Origin: Betaproteobacteria bacterium
GTDB taxonomy: Bacteria > Pseudomonadota > Gammaproteobacteria > Burkholderiales > SG8-39
DNA length: 52,505 nt
Assembly (NCBI GenBank): GCA_016210745.1
Contig: JACQTO010000110.1
Span: forward strand, 1 to 52,505
Reading direction: 5' to 3'
Shown: piece by piece, positions 7,867 through 15,017 of the stretch
Layout: each line of letters opens with the position of its first letter
How positions within the stretch are numbered: position 1 is the stretch's first letter
The notes under the pieces: model-generated
Told to the model about the DNA's origin: nothing
The model's input: the letters and a program-made list of their open reading frames with translations, nothing else
Database searches by the model: none
Position numbers and translations under genes: made by a program

Positions 7867-8993
7867 TCGAGCGTCCGCTTATAAAAACGCAGCCCGATGG
7901 CGATGACTGCCAGCATGAACGCCAGAATGGGCCAGATCTGCGGCCAAAGCTCCGCAACCGTATTTCCCTTCAGCATAATGCCGCGCACCAGAACGAGGAA
8001 ATGGGTGAGCGGCAGGAGCGAGCCCAGCCATTGCGCCCACTCGGGCATGCCGCGGAACGGGAACATGAAACCCGAGAGCAGGATCGAGGGCAGGAAGAAG
8101 AAGAACGTCATCTGCATCGCCTGAAGCTGGTTGCGCGCGATCGACGAGAACGTGATGCCGAGCGTGAGGTTGGCCGCGATGAAGATCAGCACGACAAAGT
8201 AGAGCAGCAGCGCGTTCCCCTGCATCGGCACTTCGAACAGCAGCAGCGCCGCGACGATGATGAGACTCACCTGGATCAGCCCGATCAGGATGTAGGGCAC
8301 GATTTTGCCGGTCATCACCTCGATCGGAAGCGCCGGCGTGGAAAGCAGGTTCTCGAACGTGCCGCGCTCGCGCTCGCGGGTCATGGCAAGCCCGGTCATC
8401 AACACCATGGTCATGGTGAGGATAGTGCCGAGAAGCCCGGGAACGATGTTGTACGCAGTGATGCCCTCGGGGTTGTAGCGGCGGTGCACGCGCAGCTCGA
8501 TGGGCGGCAGCACCGGATTCAGCTCCGCGAGCGGCCCCTGCAGGTCCCTTGCAAGTGAGCTCACCGATATTTGCGCCAGCGCGGCGATCGCATTGCCGAT
8601 CGCCGCGGGATCGGCGGCATCGGCCTCGACCAGCAGCACCGGGCGCTCCCCGCGCACCAGCTTGCGACCGAAGTTCTCCGGAATAGTGACGGCGAACTGC
8701 ACGCGGCCGTGCGCAAGCAGCTCTTCGACCTCCTGCTCGCTTGCGGCCAGGTGCTCGATGCGAAAGTAGCCGCTGGTCTGCATCGCCGCCAGCACGCTGC
8801 GCGAGTAGACGCTCGAATCGGCGCTAAGCACCGCGGTCGGCAGCCGCTTCGGGTCCGAATTGATCGCATACCCGAAGAGGATAAGTTGCAGCACCGGGAT
8901 GCCGATGATCATGCCGAAGGTGAGGCGATCGCGCTTGAGTTGGATGAACTCCTTGACGATGATGCCGACCCAGCGCGACCAGGAGAAGCTCAT
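7863..8993 (-). CDS. ABC-2 type transporter permease (YbhS/YbhR-like)
   Basis: 376 residues. One N-terminal membrane helix (LTFGMIIGIPVLQLILFGYAI), a large periplasmic domain (residues about 45-170, PTAVLSADSSVYSRS onward), then five membrane helices including the conserved RERERGTFENLLSTP motif near residue 210. This is the DrrB/YhhJ/YbhR architecture of export permeases in the inner membrane. Its ATG overlaps the stop of the ATPase gene (ATGA). In the E. coli ybhGFSR operon there are two permeases; here one gene is present and presumably works as a homodimer. Likely an exporter of drugs or other small toxic molecules. Confidence 0.93.
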   Translation of the reverse strand: MSFSWSRWVGIIVKEFIQLKRDRLTFGMIIGIPVLQLILFGYAINSDPKRLPTAVLSADSSVYSRSVLAAMQTSGYFRIEHLAASEQEVEELLAHGRVQFAVTIPENFGRKLVRGERPVLLVEADAADPAAIGNAIAALAQISVSSLARDLQGPLAELNPVLPPIELRVHRRYNPEGITAYNIVPGLLGTILTMTMVLMTGLAMTRERERGTFENLLSTPALPIEVMTGKIVPYILIGLIQVSLIIVAALLLFEVPMQGNALLLYFVVLIFIAANLTLGITFSSIARNQLQAMQMTFFFFLPSILLSGFMFPFRGMPEWAQWLGSLLPLTHFLVLVRGIMLKGNTVAELWPQIWPILAFMLAVIAIGLRFYKRTLD

Positions 8994-9922
8994 TGGAAGT
9001 TGTCGGAAACGTTTTTCATCAGGTGAATGAAAACGTCCTCGAGGCCTGCCTGCTCTTTGCTCCAGACCAGTTCTTCCTCGTTGGCGAACGGCGCGATGGC
9101 GCGCTCGAGCGCGGCTTCGTCCTCGCCGGTGACGTGCAGGGTATGGCCGAAAGCCGTGACATGCGATACGCCGGTCCGGCCCTTGAGGTCTGCGGCGAGT
9201 GCACTGAGCCGCGCCGAAGGTCCGGACACCGCCCAGGTGTTCAGGCGAACGAGGTGCAGCACTTCCTCCGGCGTGCCGGTCGCCAGGAGCTTGCCGTAGG
9301 CGATATAGGCGAGACGGTGGCAGCGCTCGGCTTCATCCATATAGTGCGTCGATACGAGCACCGAAATCCCGCTCGCCGCGAGCGCGTGAATCTCCTCCCA
9401 GAAATCGCGCAGGGCCTGCGGATCGACGCCCGCGGTCGGCTCATCGAGCAGCAACAGCTTGGGCCGGTGCAGCATGCAGGCGGCCAGAGCCAGACGCTGC
9501 TTCCAGCCGCCCGAGAGCTCGCCCGCGAGCTGGTCCCGCCGGGAACCGAGGCCGAGTTCCTCGATCGCCTGCGACACCGCATGCCGCCGGCCCTTCATCC
9601 CGTACATGCGCGCCACGAAATCCAGGTTCTCGCGGATGCTGAGGTCCTCCCACAGCGAGAAACGCTGCGTCATGTAGCCGACTTCGCGCTTGATGGCCGC
9701 AGTCTCGCCGATGACGTCATAGCCCAGGCAACTGCCGTGCCCGGAGTCGGGCTTGAGCAGCCCGCACAACATGCGAATCGAGGTGGTCTTGCCGCTGCCG
9801 TTCGGTCCGAGGAAGCCGTAAATCTCGCCGCGGCGCACCTGCAGCGAGAAGTCCTTCACCACGTGTTTGTGGCCGAACGACTTGTTCAGTCTGTCCACGT
9901 CGATGAGCAGCTCGGCGCTCAT
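8990..9922 (-). CDS. ABC transporter ATP-binding protein (YbhF-like, single domain)
   Basis: 310 residues with Walker A GPNGSGKTT near residue 39, signature LSGGWKQRLALA near 140, Walker B LLLLDEPTAGVDP near 160 and the switch His (STHYMDEAE). It energises the ABC-2 permease encoded directly downstream and is 4 bases downstream of the membrane fusion protein gene. E. coli YbhF carries two fused ATPase domains; this one is a single-domain form, as in DrrA-type exporters. Cytoplasmic side of the inner membrane. Confidence 0.95.
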   Translation of the reverse strand: MSAELLIDVDRLNKSFGHKHVVKDFSLQVRRGEIYGFLGPNGSGKTTSIRMLCGLLKPDSGHGSCLGYDVIGETAAIKREVGYMTQRFSLWEDLSIRENLDFVARMYGMKGRRHAVSQAIEELGLGSRRDQLAGELSGGWKQRLALAACMLHRPKLLLLDEPTAGVDPQALRDFWEEIHALAASGISVLVSTHYMDEAERCHRLAYIAYGKLLATGTPEEVLHLVRLNTWAVSGPSARLSALAADLKGRTGVSHVTAFGHTLHVTGEDEAALERAIAPFANEEELVWSKEQAGLEDVFIHLMKNVSDNFQ

Positions 9923-9926
9923 TTGC

Positions 9927-10874
9927 CTATTTCAGAATCACGTCGACCGGCTGGCCCGGGCGCAGCTTGGCGCCGTCGCCGGGCTCGGGCCGCGCCTCGA
10001 CCAGGAACATAAGCTTCGTGCGCGACTCCTTGCTGTAGAGCACCGGCGGCGTGTACTCCGCCTGGTTCGATACATAGGTAATCTTGGCCGCGATGGGAGC
10101 GGGGCAGCCGTCGCAACGGATTTCGATCGCCTTCCCGGTTGAAATCCCGCCCAGTGAAGTCTCTGAGACATAGAACCTGGCCTTCACGTTCCCCGGCGGC
10201 AGGAGCGAGGCCACCGGCCGGCCGGCCGGAACGAATTCCTCTTCCACGAAGAAAGTGTCCTGGACCAGCCCCGACACCGGCGCGGCGACGCTCTTTTGCT
10301 CCAGGCGCCAGGCCGCCTGCTCTACCGCCGCGCGCGCCGCCGCCACTTCGCCCTCGGCCGCCTTGCGCTCGGCCTCGCGCCCGAGCGGGGCCAGCGCGTT
10401 CTTCACCTGCGCCTCGGTCTCGGCAAGCCGAGCCGTATCGCGCTCGTACGCCGTACGCGCCTCGTCCAGGCGCGCCTGTGAAATGAAACCGTTCTTGAAC
10501 AGCGTCTCCTGCTGCGCGAGCTGCGCCGCCGATAACGCGCGCGCCGCGCTCGCCTGCTTCACTTCGGCGCGCAGCGCTTCGATCTCCGCAGGCCGGCGCG
10601 CCAGCTTGAGGTTCTCCAGCCGCGCCTGCGCCGACTTCAGCCGTTCCTCGGCCTCGCGCCGCGCCGAGCGCTCGGCTTCCTGTTCCAGCGCGAATACGGG
10701 CCGTCCACGCTCCACGCGATCGCCTCGGCGCACGTACAGCTTCTGCAACTGCCCTGCATAAGGAGAGGCAAGCAAGACGAACTCGCCTTCGACATAGCCC
10801 TGCAAGGAAGCATCTTCGGGCTTGGCGCAGCCGGCGAGGACTAGCACGATCAAGGCAGCGAGAACGACGCGCAT
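9927..10874 (-). CDS. HlyD/YbhG-family membrane fusion lipoprotein
   Basis: 315 residues. Lipobox LVLAGC with lipidation Cys at residue 16, a lipoyl-like half (GQLQKLYVRRGDRVERGRPVF), a long coiled-coil hairpin (residues about 70-190, rich in Ala/Glu/Arg) and the second half (SVAAPVSGLVQDTFFVEEEF). It links the inner-membrane ABC exporter to the outer membrane. The ATG at 10874 was chosen over a longer frame because a perfect AAGGAGGT site precedes it; that site overlaps the end of the tetR gene. Member of the tetR-ybhGFS-like operon. Confidence 0.93.
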   Translation of the reverse strand: MRVVLAALIVLVLAGCAKPEDASLQGYVEGEFVLLASPYAGQLQKLYVRRGDRVERGRPVFALEQEAERSARREAEERLKSAQARLENLKLARRPAEIEALRAEVKQASAARALSAAQLAQQETLFKNGFISQARLDEARTAYERDTARLAETEAQVKNALAPLGREAERKAAEGEVAAARAAVEQAAWRLEQKSVAAPVSGLVQDTFFVEEEFVPAGRPVASLLPPGNVKARFYVSETSLGGISTGKAIEIRCDGCPAPIAAKITYVSNQAEYTPPVLYSKESRTKLMFLVEARPEPGDGAKLRPGQPVDVILK

Positions 10875-10876
10875 AC

Positions 10877-11422
10877 CTACCTCCTTTGTCTCGGCCGCGC
10901 GACGCATGCGACCGCCTTGCGCAGCACCGCGCGCGCCTCCGTGCGCGCCTCGGCGCTATCGCGCGCGAGCTGCAACACGGCGCAGCCGATGATCACCGAA
11001 TGCAGGAATGCGATGCTGTCGGGATCGCTCTTGAGACCGCTCGCATCGAGCGCGGGCGTCATCAGCTCCCGCAGCTCGCGCACGAATCGGCGCATGCGCT
11101 GCTTGATCACCGGATCGCGGTCGGCGGCCGTCACCAGACCGAGCATCACGCGCACTCTGCCCTTGTCGGCCGAGCCCGCGGCGATTCCCTTCGCCAGCCT
11201 GCCGGGACTTGCCCCGGGCGCGCCTGCAAGCTGGCCCGCGAGCGCGTCGATCGAATGCCTCGCCACCGCCTGCAGCAGGTCGGCGCGGGTCGGGAAGTAG
11301 TAAGTGAGGTGGCTCTGACGCACGCCCGCCGCGCCGGCAACCTTAGGCTGGGTCAGCGCGTGCGCGCCGTTCTCGGCGAGCAGCTTGAGCGCGGCACCGA
11401 GAATGCGATCGCGGACGTCCAT
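10877..11422 (-). CDS. TetR-family transcriptional repressor (CecR-like)
   Basis: 181 residues. N-terminal helix-turn-helix: RDRILGAALKLLAENG, then QPKVAGAAGVRQSHLTYYFPTRADLLQAV, the typical TetR DNA-binding block; the C-terminal ligand domain is Ala-rich. First gene of the export operon, 2 bases from the membrane-fusion gene, as for cecR (ybiH) ahead of ybhGFSR in enterobacteria. A perfect inverted repeat overlaps its start codon, so autorepression of the operon is expected. Confidence 0.92.
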   Translation of the reverse strand: MDVRDRILGAALKLLAENGAHALTQPKVAGAAGVRQSHLTYYFPTRADLLQAVARHSIDALAGQLAGAPGASPGRLAKGIAAGSADKGRVRVMLGLVTAADRDPVIKQRMRRFVRELRELMTPALDASGLKSDPDSIAFLHSVIIGCAVLQLARDSAEARTEARAVLRKAVACVARPRQRR

Positions 11423-11439
11423 TTGGTAAGTCTACCAAA
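11422..11439 (-). promoter_or_regulatory. Palindromic TetR operator at the operon start
   Basis: TTTGGTA (11422-11428) and TACCAAA (11433-11439) form a perfect 7-bp inverted repeat with a 4-base centre (AGTC). It touches the first base of the tetR start codon, where a bound repressor would block initiation or elongation. Size and symmetry fit a TetR-family site. Confidence 0.6.
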
Positions 11440-11531
11440 CCGCGGGAACCTGCGCCATGCGCGGCCCGCAGGCTCCGTGCTTTCGCTCGCAATGTCCCCA
11501 AACCGACTCTGGCGCCCTCAACCCGACCCCA

Positions 11532-11617
11532 AGGGTCCTAGTGTCTTTGCCCCAATGGACCCTAGTGCATGGGGGGAAATGCTGCACTGGGGGGGGTATT
11601 GCCCCAATACGCCAGTG
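11532..11617. promoter_or_regulatory. Cluster of inverted repeats upstream of the ECF sigma gene
   Basis: Within the roughly 330-base gap between tetR and the sigma gene: AGGGTCC/GGACCCT at 11532-11538 and 11557-11563; CCTAGTG as a direct repeat at 11537 and 11561; GTGCA/TGCAC at 11565-11569 and 11583-11587; GTATTG/CAATAC at 11596-11610 with CACTGG/CCAGTG around it (11585-11617). Symmetry this dense suggests regulator sites or structured leader RNA for the sigma gene. No protein gene is recognised here. Confidence 0.4.
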
Positions 11618-11773
11618 GAATATCTTCGTCCCCCAATTCGCCGCCGTAAATTCCCGTTTGAAACCGCGCTGTTACGGATGACATGAGCATGGCACGGGAA
11701 GTGCGTGACGGTTTGTCCTCGAAATCGAACACATGTATCGCCGAACAGTCTAATTCCTTCCGGAAAGCGCCAG

Positions 11774-12472
11774 ATGCGAACACCTCTACGAAGTCTCGGT
11801 GGCGAACAGGAGAAGGACTTGGCCTGGAAGTTGAACGCCTTTTCCGGCGGCCGGTCACCCGAGGCCCCGATGGCCGCGGATGGCGAACATACGATGGCAG
11901 TCTCGCAGACTCTTGCGTCCGAGACGCTCGATCGTGAGCCGGCGGGGAACACCGGCCCCCGACTCGATGCCCAGATCGCGTGCCGAGGCGAAGCACGAAC
12001 GAAGCCGCATCTGGTGGTCGAGTACATCCCGAACCTGCGCCGCTACGCGCGCGCCCTGGTCCGCGACCGCGATGCCGCCGATGATCTGGTACAGGACACG
12101 CTCGAGCGAGCCTCCAACAAGCTCCTTCTATGGCGGCCCGGCAGCGACATGAGGGCGTGGCTGTTCACGATCATGCACAATGTATTCATCAATCAAAGGC
12201 GCAAGCACAGATTCGAGGTTGCACTCGATTGCGACGATTTGCCTGAGCTTGCGGTGATGCCGACGCAGGCTCAAGGCATCGAGCTTGCCGACATCGAAAA
12301 GGCTCTGCAAGGCATTTCCGCAGAACAGCGCGAGGTGCTATTGCTGATCGCGGTCGAGGAAATGTCCTATGACGAGGTTGCAAAGACGCTTTCGATCCCC
12401 ATCGGCACGGTCATGTCGCGGCTTTCGCGTGCAAGGGAAAGGCTGCGCCAGCTTATGAACGCTGCCGGCTAA
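11774..12472 (+). CDS. ECF-type RNA polymerase sigma factor
   Basis: Region 2 is LVVEYIPNLRRYARALVRDRDAADDLVQDT with the RAWLFTIMHNVFINQRR segment; region 4 is ISAEQREVLLLIAVEEMSYDEVAKTLSIPIGTVMSRLSRARERL. It directs RNA polymerase to an alternative promoter. The N-terminus has about 75 residues before region 2 and is poorly conserved. The start at 11774 (GGAAAG upstream) was chosen because codon use becomes typical after it; 11705, 11870 and 11894 are alternatives. No anti-sigma gene is adjacent. It converges with the twin secreted protein genes; regulation of those genes by this factor is a guess. Confidence 0.92.
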   Translation: MRTPLRSLGGEQEKDLAWKLNAFSGGRSPEAPMAADGEHTMAVSQTLASETLDREPAGNTGPRLDAQIACRGEARTKPHLVVEYIPNLRRYARALVRDRDAADDLVQDTLERASNKLLLWRPGSDMRAWLFTIMHNVFINQRRKHRFEVALDCDDLPELAVMPTQAQGIELADIEKALQGISAEQREVLLLIAVEEMSYDEVAKTLSIPIGTVMSRLSRARERLRQLMNAAG

Positions 12473-12611
12473 TTCTGGCCGGCTTCACCAGGTGAGCCTC
12501 GCCGGCCCGCCTTCGATTTCCTCCTGTAGACAACGTTCAAGCAGCTTTTCTCCTTGGCGAGCGAGTCGAGGACGTGCGCTTTCAAAGAGGTGATGCGCTC
12601 TGACGAGCGCA

Positions 12612-12642
12612 CCCAAAAAAAAACCGGGTCTTGCGACCCGGT
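12612..12642 (-). terminator. Intrinsic terminator of the twin exoprotein operon
   Basis: ACCGGGTC (12623-12630) and GACCCGGT (12635-12642) form an 8-bp stem with a TTGC loop (bottom-strand GCAA tetraloop). On the minus strand it is followed by nine T residues. It lies 22 bases beyond the stop of the downstream exoprotein gene, so it ends that transcription unit. Confidence 0.9.
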
Positions 12643-12663
12643 CACGAAGAGAGAGTTTCTATT

Positions 12664-14973
12664 TCAGTTGATTTTGATCGGCGTGCTGAGCGACACGGTG
12701 CCATTGGACGAGGTGGCTCTGACGGCGGTCGTTCCGGTGGGCGGAACGGGCACACCAACTCGCTGCAGATCCCAGGTGCCGTCGGGCAGCGCGGTCGTGC
12801 TGCCCGCGTTGCCGAGAACCGTTCCCGCCGCGTTCATGTAGTCAACCGTGACGGTCTGGTTCGCCGCCGGGGAGATACTGCCCGAGACGCGAATGCGGTT
12901 CTGGCGCAGAACGAAGCGGGCATCATTGACACGCAGGGTCTCCGCTGCCGCAACCTGCACCGTCACCGTCCCCGTGTTGGCGGATAGGGCCCCAGTTGCA
13001 TCCTGGGCCTGGTAGTTGAAGGTATAGGTACCGGCGGCGCTCGCGTTGAACGTCACGATCCCACCGGCGACGGTGGCGGTTGCTCCCGCCGGCGTCGGCA
13101 GCGACACGTTCGCGGCGGCGACGAGGTCCGCTGCGCCGTCGGCGTCGGTGTCGTTGGCCAGCACGTTGATGGCAAGCGGTATGTTGGCAAGGCCATTGAC
13201 GGTATCATTGACCGCAACCGGCAGATCGTTCACCGGAGCGATGCTGAGCGAAACGTTTCCGGTGTTGGAAACGGTGGGGCCGACCGCCACCGTATAGGTG
13301 AAGGCATCCGCGCCGCTGGCATTGGCATTGGCCGTGTAGCTCACCGTCCCGTCGGCGTTGACCACTGCGCTGCCGAAGCGGGGCAAGGAGGTCAGCGTCA
13401 GGGTCCCGCCGGCGACGTTGGTGTCGTTGGACAGCACGGCGAGAATCTGGGCGCCCGAGTCCTCGGGGAAGCTGAAGGTATCGTTGAGGGCCACGGGCAG
13501 CCCAACCGGTGCAGGGGCTCCGGTGCCGGCGCCTATGGTTACCCGGGCTTCGTTGACACCGAATCCACTCGAGAGCACCCGAATGCTGTCAGGCGGCGCA
13601 AAGCCCACCGGCACCACGAGCTTGCCGCTCACCAGGTCGCCGGCGTACGTTCCAAACGCGACACTCAGTGTCGGCGGAACCGTCGCGTCGCTCGAACTGG
13701 CGGCCACCGACAGGGTCGCGGCGCTCGGATCGTAGAGCGCTTGGCTGATGGCGATCTGGTCTGTGACCTGACGCGGGTAGAACGCGGGCACCAGGTTGCC
13801 TGCCGTGTCGCGCGCGGAGGAATCCTTGACGCACACCGCGGCGGGAATAGCCGCCGGCTTGGTCTGTCCCCAGTGATAGCCGGCCCCCGCAAACATCAGA
13901 CTCTCGGCGGCGCCTAGCGGAGCGCTGTAGGGCGGACGGACAACACCGAATGCGTCGGTGACGCCGGCACAGGGCGCGTCGTAGAAGCTGAGTTGCGGCT
14001 GCACCGCGGCAGGCTTGGGCTGCGTCGGAAGCCTGCCTTGCGTCGTCGGTACGGCGCTTGCGAACACGTCCAAGGTGGTCCCCGCGGCATCGCGGGCATA
14101 GCTCGCGCGTTCCACGTCAACCCGGCCGGGCATGCCGCCGGTGTAGAGGCGACCTTGCAAGCTGAACGCGGTGGTCTCGACGAAGTCGATCCCCAGGCCG
14201 CCGATGTTGGATCCGGGAGGCCCTTCGACGCGGAAGATATTGTGGTTGCGAAGAGCGCCGGTCGAGTCGGTGAACTCGGGCAACGCGCTGCCGGTGACCG
14301 GTCCGCTGCGGCCGGGATCGGCGAGGTACAGCTTGCCCGCGACCGGGCCGGCAACAGCCGGCAATTCGGCGCCCCCGGGCGTGGCCGAAGGCAGCAGGAA
14401 CGGACCGAGGCGCCCGTTCATGGCGCATTCGAATTGGTTTCCTGCGCAGTTGACGGTTCCGGCATCAACCGTGTAGAAAAGCCGCTCGCCTGCGGTCGCT
14501 TCGACCACTTCTATGCCGTAGGGATGGATGAAGCGGTAGGTTCCGGTCACCGGAACGTTGCCGATCTTCACCCGAATGCGGGCGAAAGTGATCTGCTCGC
14601 CGGGCGTAGGCACGGCGCCGCTGAAGGTGGCCTCCAGGGCAAGGGTCAGACTGGCCGACGAGCCTGCCGCCAGCGGTACACCGGCGTCCGCAGCGAAGTA
14701 GAAGTGCTCTTCGGAGTACGCGGTCGGAAACACTTCCGGCACTTGCGGCACGTCGGCACCGAGCACCAGGCACCAGCCGCCGGACAATTCAGCGGGGTTC
14801 TTGGGATCGCAGAACTCGAGCGCTAGGCCGCTTGTGTCCTGGTACCACGCCGGATAGCCGCCGATCGACGGCGCGTTACTCGGGGGTCCGACACGCTCGA
14901 GAACGGCGTGAGCGGACAAGCTATAGGCCAGGGACGCCATGACAGCCATCAGCTTCAGGTTTCGGGGTTTCAT
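12664..14973 (-). CDS. Secreted protein with Ig-like/cadherin-like repeats, paralogue 2
   Basis: 769 residues. Signal peptide ends at SAHA before VLERVGPPSNAP. The N-terminal about 380 residues form an unrecognised conserved domain with paired Cys (LEFCDP, GGWCLVL; VNCAGNQFECAMNG; APCAGV; AAVCVKD), probably disulfide-bonded outside the cytoplasm. From about residue 480 follow repeats with VLSNDTNVAGGTLTL and VLANDTDADGAADLV, the signature of cadherin-like/VCBS-type Ig modules, and a Thr/Ser-rich end. The start has AAGGAGAT upstream. It is 44 bases downstream of a paralogue with the same domain order, so the two are co-transcribed products of a duplication. Role unknown; surface adhesion or extracellular matrix is plausible. 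Confidence 0.85.
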   Translation of the reverse strand: MKPRNLKLMAVMASLAYSLSAHAVLERVGPPSNAPSIGGYPAWYQDTSGLALEFCDPKNPAELSGGWCLVLGADVPQVPEVFPTAYSEEHFYFAADAGVPLAAGSSASLTLALEATFSGAVPTPGEQITFARIRVKIGNVPVTGTYRFIHPYGIEVVEATAGERLFYTVDAGTVNCAGNQFECAMNGRLGPFLLPSATPGGAELPAVAGPVAGKLYLADPGRSGPVTGSALPEFTDSTGALRNHNIFRVEGPPGSNIGGLGIDFVETTAFSLQGRLYTGGMPGRVDVERASYARDAAGTTLDVFASAVPTTQGRLPTQPKPAAVQPQLSFYDAPCAGVTDAFGVVRPPYSAPLGAAESLMFAGAGYHWGQTKPAAIPAAVCVKDSSARDTAGNLVPAFYPRQVTDQIAISQALYDPSAATLSVAASSSDATVPPTLSVAFGTYAGDLVSGKLVVPVGFAPPDSIRVLSSGFGVNEARVTIGAGTGAPAPVGLPVALNDTFSFPEDSGAQILAVLSNDTNVAGGTLTLTSLPRFGSAVVNADGTVSYTANANASGADAFTYTVAVGPTVSNTGNVSLSIAPVNDLPVAVNDTVNGLANIPLAINVLANDTDADGAADLVAAANVSLPTPAGATATVAGGIVTFNASAAGTYTFNYQAQDATGALSANTGTVTVQVAAAETLRVNDARFVLRQNRIRVSGSISPAANQTVTVDYMNAAGTVLGNAGSTTALPDGTWDLQRVGVPVPPTGTTAVRATSSNGTVSLSTPIKIN

Positions 14974-15017
14974 AATCTCTATCTCCTTGAATTCCAGTGA
15001 ATGCTGCATGGGTCCGG

